Shown: positions 8,319 to 15,730 of the stretch, piece by piece
Numbering within the stretch: position 1 is the first letter of the stretch
How the letters are laid out: the number at the start of each line of letters is the position of its first letter
Assembly (NCBI GenBank): GCA_034666985.1
Contig: JAXDKS010000055.1
Span: 1 to 64,000, forward strand
DNA from: DATARR01 sp034666985
GTDB lineage: Bacteria; Acidobacteriota; Thermoanaerobaculia; Multivoradales; UBA5704
Length of the DNA: 64,000 nucleotides
Direction of reading: 5' to 3'
Notes under the pieces: generated by a model
Databases searched by the model: none
What the model was told of the DNA's origin: nothing
The model's input: the letters and a program-made list of their open reading frames with translations, nothing else
Made by a program: the position numbers and the translations under genes

Positions 8319-8327
8319 AGGACCACC

Positions 8328-9137
8328 ATGCCACTATCCGAACCCGATCTGATCCTGCTCCGCGAGGCTCGCGAGCGTCTCGAGAACCCCCGGCTCGCGG
8401 CGCGGCTCATCGACATGGCGGGCCGCCCCGTCGAGCTTGCCCTCGATCGTCTACCCTTCGGTCTCCAGGAGCGGGTCCACTCCGCCGCCCAGAGCTCCAT
8501 CGAGAGGGCCCTGAAGGTGGCCATCGGCACCCTGGGGCAGAGAAAGCCGCCCGGTACGCCGTCCTCCAACCGGGCGCACAAATTGTTCACGGCCGCCATC
8601 GGCGCCGCGGGCGGGGCCTTCGGGCTCGCGGGTCTGGCGGTCGAGCTCCCCATCTCCACGACGGCCATGCTGCGGTCCGTCGCCGACATCGCGCGCAGCC
8701 ATGGGGAGGATCTCCAGTCGCCCGAGGCCCGGCTCGCCTGCGTCCAGGTCTTTGCCCTGGGTGGCACGTCGCGGGACGATGACGCTACCGAAAAGGGTTA
8801 CTACGCGCTGCGGATCGCTCTCTCCCGGGGCATTCCGGAGCTGGTCCAGGTCCTGACCGAGCGCGGGGCCATCCACGAGGGCATGCCGGTCGCGATCCGT
8901 TTCGCGGCGAGGATCGCCTCCCGTTACGGCGTGCGGGTCTCCGAGAAGCTGGCGGCCCAGGCCGTGCCCGTGCTGGGCGCCCTGGGCGGAGCGGCGATCA
9001 ACCTCGTCTTCACCCAGCACTTCCAGGACATGGCCCGCGGCCACTTCACCGTGCGCCGGCTGGAGCGGGCCTACAGCCCCAAGGTGGTCCGCGAGGCCTA
9101 TCTGTCCTTGACGCCGAGATCCGGGATTATCTCGTAA
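8328..9137 (+). CDS. EcsC family protein
   Basis: This 269-residue protein matches the EcsC family. It has a central glycine-rich hydrophobic stretch (AAIGAAGGAFGLAGLAVELPISTTAMLR) followed by the conserved ADIARSHGEDL segment. EcsC-type proteins are membrane-associated and of uncertain function; in Bacillus one is encoded with an ABC exporter. The gene begins nine bases after the transporter stop, so both probably share a transcript. Confidence 0.75.
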   Translation: MPLSEPDLILLREARERLENPRLAARLIDMAGRPVELALDRLPFGLQERVHSAAQSSIERALKVAIGTLGQRKPPGTPSSNRAHKLFTAAIGAAGGAFGLAGLAVELPISTTAMLRSVADIARSHGEDLQSPEARLACVQVFALGGTSRDDDATEKGYYALRIALSRGIPELVQVLTERGAIHEGMPVAIRFAARIASRYGVRVSEKLAAQAVPVLGALGGAAINLVFTQHFQDMARGHFTVRRLERAYSPKVVREAYLSLTPRSGIIS

Positions 9138-9142
9138 GCGCG

Positions 9143-9160
9143 CTCTCCTCGCGAAGAGAG
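9143..9160. terminator. Imperfect hairpin between convergent genes
   Basis: CTCTCCTCGCGAAGAGAG is a near-perfect dyad lying between the EcsC-like stop and the convergent OPT stop. It is a plausible weak bidirectional terminator without a T-run. Confidence 0.3.
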
Positions 9161-9174
9161 ACCGCCTCCGCCGG

Positions 9175-11172
9175 CTACGCCCGGTTCTTCTTCAGCGATC
9201 CGTACCAGACGTACGCGCACAGCCCCAGGAAGAGGACGATCGAGACGATCTGCGAGACGGGCACGTTGTCGAAAAATGGGGTCTTGACGAGGTCTTCCTT
9301 GTACCAGGGGAAGAGGCGCAGGCCGGCGCCGAAGACGCCGCCCAGGGCGCCGCCGGCCATCAGGCCCGAGGCGATGATGACGCCCCGCTCCAGGATGGTG
9401 CGCCCCTCTTCGCCGCCCACCCGGTCAGCGCGCCGGGTCAGCCAGTGGGAGAGGAAGCCGCCCACCAGCGCCGGCGTGTTCAGCTCCAGGGGAAGGTACA
9501 TGCCCAGGGCAAAGATGAGGGCCGGAACTCCCAGCATCTCCATCACCAGGGCCACCACGGCCCCGGCGCCGAAGAGGATGTAGGCCACCGGCTGGCGGCT
9601 CATGAAGCCCTCGACCAGCGCCTTCATGATCGAGGCCTGGGGCGACGCCAGCACCACCCGGGCATCGCCCGGGGCTGACTCCCCGAACTGGAAGGTCTTG
9701 GCCAGCAGCACGATGGTCAGTGCCGCCGCCACCGCCGAGGCCAGGATGCCCAGGAATTTCACCTTCTCCTGCATCGCCGGGGTCGAGCCCAGCCAGTAGC
9801 CGGTCTTCAGGTCCGTGATGGTCTGCCCCGAGATCGACAGCGCCGTGCACACCATGCCCGCGATGGCCATGACGAAAAACATCCCCGTGGTGCCCGAGAG
9901 GCCGAAGCGGAGGAGGATCACCGAGGAGATGATGATGGTCAGCATGGTCATGCCCGACACCGGGTTGCGCGCCGTGGTGGCGATGGCGTTGGCCGCCACC
10001 GAGGCGAAGAAGAAGGAGAAGACGAGGGTCAGTAGCAGCCCCACCAGGGCCGCCGCCAGCGAGCCCTCCAGAGTGGTGAAGAAGGCGCCCGCGGCCACGG
10101 CGGAGATCACCACGCCGACGAGGATGACCATGATCGGCATGTCGCGGTCCGTGCGCTCCTGACCCGCGTCCTCGCCGTGCCGGAACGCCTTGGCCGCGAT
10201 CGAGAAGGAGCCCACGATGATGCGCAGCGACTTGAGGATGCCGAAGATGCCCGCCGTGGCGATGGCCCCCACCCCCACGAAGCGGACGTAGTTGCGGAAG
10301 ATCTGCGCCGCGTCCATGGCGGCGATGGGCACTGTCCCCGGGTAGACCGGGAGGTCCGGGAGGTGCTGGCCGATCATCCAGATCAGCGGCACCAGCACGA
10401 AGTTCGCGAAGAAGCCGCCGGCGCAGAGGATCATCGACGAGCGCAGGCCCATCACGTAGCCGAGGCCGAGAATGAAGGAGATGGCGTCGAAGCGGAACAC
10501 CATGCGGGCGCGGTCGGCGAGCGACCTCATCACCGGAATGAACTGGAAGTCGACCGTTTCCCGCCAGACCTGGAAGGTGGTGACGAAGAAGTCGTAGAGG
10601 CCGGCGATGGCCGTAGCCTGGAGCAGGAGCTTGGCTTGCGAGCCCCCCTTCTCACCGGTGACCAGGACCTCGGTGATGGCCGTGGCCTCCGGGAAGGGGA
10701 ACTGGCCGTGGGTCTCGCGCACGAAGTAGCGCCGCAGCGGGATCAGGAAAAGGATGCCCAGGCAGCCGCCGGCCAGCAGGATGAGGGTGGTCTGCAAGGG
10801 GTGGGGATCGAGGTGGAGGATGTAGAGGGCGGGCAGGGTGAAGATGGCCCCGGCCACCATGCCCCCCGAGGTGCCGCCGATGTTGGTGAGGATGACGTTC
10901 TCGAGCAGGGTCGAGCGCCGCTTGAACACCCGGGCAAGGCCGATGGCCAGGATGGAGATGGGGATGGAGGCCTCCATCACCTGCCCCACCTTCAGCCCCG
11001 AGTAGGCCGAGGCGACGGTGAAGACGATACAGAGGAACAGGCCCCAGCCCACGGAGCGGACCGTCGCCTCCTCCTGGCGCGACGCCGCGGGGACGATCGG
11101 GACGTAGACCTCGCCGGGAGCGAGGGGCTGGTAGGCGTTCTCCGGAAGCGACTTGGTGTCGAGCGCGTCCAT
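9175..11172 (-). CDS. OPT family oligopeptide transporter
   Basis: This polytopic inner-membrane protein of 665 residues has the OPT family layout of many helices with conserved Gly/Pro-rich turns (SGLKVGQVMEASIPISILAIG, NIGGTSGGMVAGAIFTLPALY, FPEATAITEVL). OPT proteins import peptides or metal chelates using the proton gradient; the substrate here is unknown. The frame is open far upstream, but the true start is taken at 11172 because AGGAGG lies five bases before it and the upstream part is low-complexity antisense to vapB. It is convergent with the EcsC gene and divergent from the VapB-like gene. Confidence 0.85.
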   Translation of the reverse strand: MDALDTKSLPENAYQPLAPGEVYVPIVPAASRQEEATVRSVGWGLFLCIVFTVASAYSGLKVGQVMEASIPISILAIGLARVFKRRSTLLENVILTNIGGTSGGMVAGAIFTLPALYILHLDPHPLQTTLILLAGGCLGILFLIPLRRYFVRETHGQFPFPEATAITEVLVTGEKGGSQAKLLLQATAIAGLYDFFVTTFQVWRETVDFQFIPVMRSLADRARMVFRFDAISFILGLGYVMGLRSSMILCAGGFFANFVLVPLIWMIGQHLPDLPVYPGTVPIAAMDAAQIFRNYVRFVGVGAIATAGIFGILKSLRIIVGSFSIAAKAFRHGEDAGQERTDRDMPIMVILVGVVISAVAAGAFFTTLEGSLAAALVGLLLTLVFSFFFASVAANAIATTARNPVSGMTMLTIIISSVILLRFGLSGTTGMFFVMAIAGMVCTALSISGQTITDLKTGYWLGSTPAMQEKVKFLGILASAVAAALTIVLLAKTFQFGESAPGDARVVLASPQASIMKALVEGFMSRQPVAYILFGAGAVVALVMEMLGVPALIFALGMYLPLELNTPALVGGFLSHWLTRRADRVGGEEGRTILERGVIIASGLMAGGALGGVFGAGLRLFPWYKEDLVKTPFFDNVPVSQIVSIVLFLGLCAYVWYGSLKKNRA

Positions 11173-11287
11173 CCCTTCCTCCTGCTCAGCCGGTCGGTTT
11201 GAAGACGAGCAAGTGTACCGCAAAGCCCCGAAGAACTGCGGTGAGCCCCTATTGACAGGAAGGCATGGTCCTGCCAATCTTTTTTCC

Positions 11288-11515
11288 ATGAAGGCGCGTC
11301 TACAGATTGACGACGATGTCTTTGAGGCTGCCGAGCGGCGGGCTTCCTCTGAGAGCCGGAGTGTCGATGAGGTCCTCTCCGACCTGGCCCGCAAAGGTCT
11401 GGATGCGGAGCGTGGGCAGGTGGAGGAAGGGGTCTTCCCGGTATTCGCCGTGTCCAAGGACTCGCCACCGATCACCTCTGAGATGGTGAGGGCGGCACTG
11501 GACGACGATCTGTAG
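11288..11515 (+). CDS. Solitary VapB-type antitoxin
   Basis: This 75-residue protein begins MKARLQIDDDVFEAAERRA, with SVDEVLSDLARKGL and the tail FPVFAVSKDSPPITSEMVRAALDDD. This is a common VapB antitoxin pattern with a ribbon-helix-helix-type N-terminus. Normally a PIN-domain vapC gene follows at once, but here the next gene is a convergent yoeB and no PIN frame is present. It may be a relic or may neutralise a toxin elsewhere. Confidence 0.7.
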   Translation: MKARLQIDDDVFEAAERRASSESRSVDEVLSDLARKGLDAERGQVEEGVFPVFAVSKDSPPITSEMVRAALDDDL

Positions 11516-11560
11516 TGGTCCATGGCGCTGACGGGCTAAGCCGGCCTGGGAACGTCGGAC

Positions 11561-11839
11561 TCAGTAGTGGTAGCGGGCCTGGAGGAAATCGATCCGCTCG
11601 GCTCCCACTGAGTAGACCAGGCGGTGCTCCTGGGTGATTCGCCGGGACCAGGTGCCGGGGCCGACGTGCTTGAGCGGCTCGGGCTTTCCGAGCCCTTCGA
11701 AAGGATCGCGCAGCACCGCATCCAGCAGATCGAAGAGCCGGAGCGCCACCTTGCGGTCCGTCTTCACCCACCAGCGGAGATCCTCGAGAAAAGCCGGGGT
11801 GAAGAGCGCGACCCGCTCCCTACCGGTCGCCTTCGCCAC
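11561..11839 (-). CDS. yoeB: YoeB/Txe-type mRNA interferase toxin
   Basis: This 92-residue protein has the YoeB core: FLEDLRWWVKTDRKVALRLFDLL, then DPFEGLGKPEPLKH, then WSRRITQEHRLVYSV and a C-terminal ARYHY. The conserved Glu, Arg, His and terminal His-Tyr residues of the ribosome-dependent endonuclease are visible. It starts at GTG 11839 inside the end of yefM, giving a 20-base overlap. A slightly later start cannot be excluded. Confidence 0.88.
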   Translation of the reverse strand: MAKATGRERVALFTPAFLEDLRWWVKTDRKVALRLFDLLDAVLRDPFEGLGKPEPLKHVGPGTWSRRITQEHRLVYSVGAERIDFLQARYHY

Positions 11840-12110
11840 CCAGAGCCTCGCGGCGCAGCTCCTCGACGCTCATCTCGAGGCCCTCTCCACGGCGGGCCTG
11901 GTCGAGAGCGAGCCAGAGCCGTTCCGCATTGCGCGGCGAGCGCAGCAAATGAGCGGTCTCCAGCAGCCCCTCGTATTCGGCCGCGTCGATCAGGGCGACG
12001 CGCTTGCCACCGCGGCGGCTGATGATCACCACTTCGAGATCATCGGTGACGCGATCCATCAAGGAAGCCAACTTCTCGCGCGCCTGGCTGTAGGTCGTCT
12101 CGATCGCCAT
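11820..12110 (-). CDS. yefM: YefM/Phd-type antitoxin
   Basis: This 96-residue antitoxin begins MAIETTYSQAREKLASLMDRV, the signature of the Phd/YefM fold, and continues with VVIISRRGGKRVALIDAAEYEGLLET. The start at 12110 is set by this family N-terminus; the frame opens further upstream without homology. It would bind YoeB and autorepress through the TGTACA palindrome just upstream. Confidence 0.9.
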   Translation of the reverse strand: MAIETTYSQAREKLASLMDRVTDDLEVVIISRRGGKRVALIDAAEYEGLLETAHLLRSPRNAERLWLALDQARRGEGLEMSVEELRREALGGEGDR

Positions 12111-12116
12111 GGCTCT

Positions 12117-12126
12117 ATTGTACAAC
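12117..12126 (-). promoter_or_regulatory. YefM operator overlapping the -10 of yefM-yoeB
   Basis: The palindrome TTGTACAA (12118-12125) contains TGTACA, the core reported for YefM binding in Escherichia coli. On the minus strand TACAAT (12122-12117) is a consensus -10 overlapping it, seven bases before the yefM ATG. Repression by occlusion is the obvious model. Confidence 0.6.
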
Positions 12127-12190
12127 CTTTCTGGACAAGTCGCCGAGTCACTTCGCTCTCCGGGCTGGAAATCTCCCACTCCCTCGGGCA

Positions 12191-12242
12191 GTCCCATTTC
12201 CTCCCTTCTCGGTACACAATAGCCGCCACGAAATCGGCGGGG
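12191..12242 (+). promoter_or_regulatory. Promoter block of gdhA, shared with the second GDH gene
   Basis: GTCC(C)ATTTC, then CGGTACACAATA, then CCGCCA and GAA(A)TCG-CGGGG occur in the same order and spacing here and at 14346-14393. The block probably contains the -35 and -10 plus a conserved initially transcribed or operator sequence. In this copy CCGCC and GGCGG can also form a small hairpin. Confidence 0.6.
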
Positions 12243-12290
12243 TCCTACCTAGAACGTCCTGGGTCCATGACGACCCCCGTGGGAGACAAC

Positions 12291-13652
12291 ATGACCGAGT
12301 ACGTCGCGTCGCTGCTGGCGGAGGTGAAGGCGAAGAATCCGGTAGAGCCGGAGTTCCATCAGGCCGTTCAAGAGGTTGCCGAGTCCCTCACCCTCGTCCT
12401 TGACCGCCATCCGGAGTACCGTCACGCCAGGATCCTGGAGCGCATCATCGAGCCGGAGCGGGTCCTCATGTTCCGCGTCCCCTGGCAGGACGACCGGGGG
12501 GAGATCCACATCAACCGCGGCTACCGCATCGAGATGAACAGCGCCATCGGCCCCTACAAGGGGGGGCTGCGCTTCCACCCGTCGGTCAACCTCGGCATCC
12601 TCAAGTTCCTCGCCTTCGAGCAGGTGTTCAAGAACTCCCTCACCACCCTGCCCATGGGCGGCGGCAAGGGGGGCTCGGACTTCGATCCCAAGGGCAAGAG
12701 CGACAACGAGGTGATGCGCTTCTGCCAGAGCTTCATGAGCGAGCTGTTCCGCCACATCGGCTCCAACACCGACGTGCCGGCCGGCGACATCGGCGTCGGC
12801 GGCCGGGAGATCGGCTATCTCTTCGGCCAGTACAAGCGGCTGCGCAACGAGTTCACGGGCGTGCTCACCGGCAAGGGGCTCAACTGGGGCGGCTCGCTGA
12901 TCCGCCCCGAGGCCACCGGCTACGGCTGCGTCTATCTCGCCCAGGAGATGCTCTCCACCCGCAGCCAGACGCTGGAGGGGAAGACCTGCCTGGTGTCGGG
13001 CAGCGGCAACGTGGCCCAGTACACCGTGGAGAAGCTCCTCCACTTCGGGGCCAAGGCCGTCACCCTCTCGGACTCCGACGGCTATGTCTACGACGAGCAC
13101 GGCATCGACCGCGAGCGCCTGGACTTCGTGATGGACCTCAAGAACGTCCGCCGCGGCCGCATCAAGGATTACGCCGACAAGTTCAGGACGGCCACCTACA
13201 CTCCCATCGATCCCAAGGCGGACCACAGTCCGCTGTGGGACCACAAGGCCGAGTGCGCCTTCCCCAGCGCGACGCAGAACGAGATCAACGGCAAGGACGC
13301 CGCCAACCTGCTGCGCAACGGCGTCTACGTGGTGGGCGAGGGGGCGAACATGCCCACCACCATCGACGGGGTGAATCAGTTCCTGGATGCCGGTATCCTC
13401 TACGGACCGGGCAAGGCGGCCAACGCCGGGGGCGTCGCCACCTCAGGGCTGGAGATGTCGCAGAACTCGATACGCTATGCCTGGAGCCGCGAAGAGGTGG
13501 ACGACAAGCTGCACAGGATCATGAAGGACATCCATAAGGCGTGCGTCGAGGCCGCCGAGCGCTTCGGCACGCCGGGCAACTACGTCAACGGCGCCAACAT
13601 CGCCGGATTCCTGAAGGTCGCCGATGCGATGATTGACCAGGGGCTGGTTTAG
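12291..13652 (+). CDS. gdhA: Glutamate dehydrogenase, GdhA type
   Basis: The 453-residue enzyme interconverts 2-oxoglutarate plus ammonia and glutamate. It aligns along its length with Escherichia coli GdhA. The substrate lysine region is TLPMGGGKGGSDFDPKGKS, the catalytic Asp segment is NTDVPAGDIGVGGREIG, the nucleotide fold is VSGSGNVAQYTVEK, and the C-terminal FAPGKAAN-type motif is YGPGKAANAGGVATSGLEM. The start at 12291 is preferred because GGGAGA precedes it and it matches the family N-terminus; an ATG at 12267 is an alternative. Close similarity to the E. coli enzyme suggests NADP specificity. Confidence 0.93.
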   Translation: MTEYVASLLAEVKAKNPVEPEFHQAVQEVAESLTLVLDRHPEYRHARILERIIEPERVLMFRVPWQDDRGEIHINRGYRIEMNSAIGPYKGGLRFHPSVNLGILKFLAFEQVFKNSLTTLPMGGGKGGSDFDPKGKSDNEVMRFCQSFMSELFRHIGSNTDVPAGDIGVGGREIGYLFGQYKRLRNEFTGVLTGKGLNWGGSLIRPEATGYGCVYLAQEMLSTRSQTLEGKTCLVSGSGNVAQYTVEKLLHFGAKAVTLSDSDGYVYDEHGIDRERLDFVMDLKNVRRGRIKDYADKFRTATYTPIDPKADHSPLWDHKAECAFPSATQNEINGKDAANLLRNGVYVVGEGANMPTTIDGVNQFLDAGILYGPGKAANAGGVATSGLEMSQNSIRYAWSREEVDDKLHRIMKDIHKACVEAAERFGTPGNYVNGANIAGFLKVADAMIDQGLV

Positions 13653-13668
13653 GCCTCATCTGTCGCCT

Positions 13669-13699
13669 GTCCCCTCTCTCCTGGTGGGAGAGAGGGGAC
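13669..13699. terminator. Strong hairpin between gdhA and the convergent antitoxin gene
   Basis: A perfect 12-bp stem (GTCCCCTCTCTC at 13669-13680 with its complement at 13688-13699) closes a seven-base loop. It sits between two convergent genes and lacks a T-run on either strand. Confidence 0.6.
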
Positions 13700-13704
13700 G
13701 GTGG

Positions 13705-13956
13705 TCAGTCCAGCCCCAGTCGCTTCTTGACCTCCGCCAGCGAGTAGCCCCCTTTCGCCTTTTCCTTGGACCGCTCTTCGAGAAGCTCCATCAGCTCGCG
13801 GCTCTGGCTGACGGCCTCGATCTCCTCGGCGAAGTCATCGATCTCGGCAACGATGAACTCACGGCCGTCCGGCGTCGTCACCAGGACTGTTTCGTCCTCG
13901 GCGAGAGCCAGGAGATCCGAAAATGTCGATACCGCGGCAGCGTCAATGGACTTCAT
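13705..13956 (-). CDS. Antitoxin partner of the RelE-type toxin
   Basis: This 83-residue acidic protein (MKSIDAAAVSTFSDLLALAEDE, then VLVTTPDGREFIVAEIDDF) resembles small Phd- or RelB-like antitoxins encoded next to RelE toxins. Its start overlaps the toxin stop (ATGA), so toxin precedes antitoxin, the reverse of the usual order but known from HigBA loci. The C-terminal KGGYSLAEVKKRLGLD probably embraces the toxin. Confidence 0.7.
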   Translation of the reverse strand: MKSIDAAAVSTFSDLLALAEDETVLVTTPDGREFIVAEIDDFAEEIEAVSQSRELMELLEERSKEKAKGGYSLAEVKKRLGLD

Positions 13957-14246
13957 AGGAGAACTTCCTTCCCTCGGATCAGAAGGCAGTTGTGCTCCTT
14001 CCGCCCGATCGCCTTGATCCAGACAATCATAGCCTGCGGATCGACTTCGTAGAACACTCGGAAGACGCCAAGCCGGAGCTCCCAGGTGGCGAGAGCGTTC
14101 GGGCGCAAAGGCTTCCTCCTCCGAGTTGGCATCGCCGGGTCCAAGGAGAGGTGCTGTTCGATCATAGAGACCACAGAGCGTTGCTCGAATTTCTTAAGGA
14201 ACTCTAAGTCCTCCAATGCGCTGTCCACAAATCTTATCTTGAACAT
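13953..14246 (-). CDS. RelE/ParE-superfamily toxin
   Basis: This 97-residue basic protein begins MFKIRFVDSALEDLEFLKKF and contains WELRLGVFRVFYEVD, a common RelE/ParE signature, then IKAIGRKEHNCLLIRG. RelE-type members cleave mRNA on the ribosome, while ParE-type members hit gyrase; the sequence alone does not settle which. It is the first gene of a two-gene minus-strand operon with the downstream antitoxin. Confidence 0.78.
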   Translation of the reverse strand: MFKIRFVDSALEDLEFLKKFEQRSVVSMIEQHLSLDPAMPTRRRKPLRPNALATWELRLGVFRVFYEVDPQAMIVWIKAIGRKEHNCLLIRGKEVLL

Positions 14247-14345
14247 GAGATCTGTTGTTTCTCAAGATCGGTACTTCTACCATCTTGACGTGCTCCTCGG
14301 CAAGACCCGCCAATGTGGGGGTGACTCCCCTTGCCTCCTGGGACG

Positions 14346-14393
14346 GTCCATTTCAACCGCTTCCGGTACACAATACCGCCAGAATCGCCGGGG
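14346..14393 (+). promoter_or_regulatory. Promoter block of the second GDH operon
   Basis: This carries the same block as 12191-12242: GTCCATTTC, then CGGTACACAATA, CCGCCA and GAATCG-CGGGG. It lies about 40 bases before the GDH start and would drive GDH plus the two PEP/pyruvate-binding genes. Confidence 0.6.
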
Positions 14394-14434
14394 AGGGCCC
14401 GGACCGAGGACTGGTTTAGAGGGGAACCGACGAC

Positions 14435-15721
14435 ATGGCGGTGAAAGGCACGAATCCGTTCGAGATGGCCCAGGCCCAGTTCGACAAGGCCGCGGCCGTC
14501 CTCGACCTCGACGCGGCGACGCGGGAGCTGCTGCGCTGTCCCATGCGGGAGTACAGCTTCACCATCCCCGTCCGTCTGGACGACGGCGGGGTGCGGATCT
14601 TCCGCGGCTTCCGGGTGCAGCACAATGACGCCCGCGGCCCGTCGAAGGGGGGCATCCGCTTCCACCCCCAGGAGACGCTCGACACGGTGCGCGCCCTCGC
14701 CATGTGGATGACCTGGAAGTGCGCGGTGGTCGACATCCCCCTGGGCGGCGGCAAGGGGGGCGTGATCTGCGACCCCCACCATCTCTCGCAGCGCGAGCAG
14801 GAGCGGCTCTGCCGGGGCTGGGTGCGGCAGCTCGCCAGGAACGTCGGCCCCGTGCAGGACGTGCCGGCGCCGGACGTGATGACCTCGGCGCAGCACATGG
14901 TGTGGATGCTCGACGAGTACGAGGCCATCCACGGCGGCCACTATCCCGGCTTCATCACCGGCAAGCCGGTAGGGCTCGGCGGCTCGCAGGGGCGCACCGA
15001 GGCGACCGGCTACGGCGTGGTGTACACCATCCGTGAAGCGCTCCAGATCCTCGCTCTCGATCCGGCGGGCGCGCGGGCCAGCGTCCAGGGGTTCGGCAAC
15101 GTGGCCCAGTACGCCATCCAGGCCTTCTGCCGGCTCGGCGGCACCGTCACCTGCGTCTCCTCCTGGGACCACGCCGAGCAGTGCTCCTACTCCTTCCGCA
15201 AGGCGGAGGGCGTCGTGCTGGAGGAGCTGAGGGGGATCACCGATCAGTTCGGCGGCATCGACAAGGAGAAGGCCCGCGGCCTCGGCTACGAGGTGCTGCC
15301 CGGCGACGCTTGGCTGGAGCAGCCGGTGGAGATCCTCATCCCCGCGGCCCTCGAGAATCAGATCCGGGGCGACAACGTGGGGCTCGTCCAGCCCACCGTC
15401 CGCCTCATCGCCGAAGGGGCCAACGGTCCCGTCACGCCCGAGGCCGACGCCGTCCTCCAGGAGCGCGGGATCTTCCAGATCCCCGACTTCCTGGCCAACG
15501 CCGGCGGCGTCACCTGCAGCTACTTCGAGCAGGTGCAGAGCAACACCAACCGCTACTGGCCCAAGGACGAGGTGCTGAGCCGGCTCGACGACATCATGAC
15601 CTCGGCATTCCAGGCGGTGGCCGCCCTTGCGCAGCGCCGGGGGCTGCCCATGCGCGATGCCGCCTACGTCATCGCCGTCAACCGCGTTGCCCAGGCCTGC
15701 CACGACCGGGGCTGGGTCTAG
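14435..15721 (+). CDS. Glu/Leu/Phe/Val dehydrogenase, catabolic glutamate dehydrogenase type
   Basis: This 428-residue amino-acid dehydrogenase of the hexameric NAD-linked type has PLGGGKGGVICDP with the substrate lysine, RNVGPVQDVPAPDV with the catalytic Asp, and VQGFGNVAQYAIQ as the Rossmann loop. It differs strongly from the GdhA above, so the window holds two non-redundant enzymes. NAD dependence and a glutamate-oxidising role are inferred from the subfamily. It heads a tight operon with two PPDK-like genes (nine-base gap). Confidence 0.88.
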   Translation: MAVKGTNPFEMAQAQFDKAAAVLDLDAATRELLRCPMREYSFTIPVRLDDGGVRIFRGFRVQHNDARGPSKGGIRFHPQETLDTVRALAMWMTWKCAVVDIPLGGGKGGVICDPHHLSQREQERLCRGWVRQLARNVGPVQDVPAPDVMTSAQHMVWMLDEYEAIHGGHYPGFITGKPVGLGGSQGRTEATGYGVVYTIREALQILALDPAGARASVQGFGNVAQYAIQAFCRLGGTVTCVSSWDHAEQCSYSFRKAEGVVLEELRGITDQFGGIDKEKARGLGYEVLPGDAWLEQPVEILIPAALENQIRGDNVGLVQPTVRLIAEGANGPVTPEADAVLQERGIFQIPDFLANAGGVTCSYFEQVQSNTNRYWPKDEVLSRLDDIMTSAFQAVAALAQRRGLPMRDAAYVIAVNRVAQACHDRGWV

Positions 15722-15730
15722 CAGGGAGCG

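Noticed and set aside
11173..11523. N-terminal extension of the OPT transporter frame
   Set aside because: This segment is antisense to the VapB gene, Ser/Arg-rich and non-hydrophobic, while a strong ribosome site precedes the Met at 11172.
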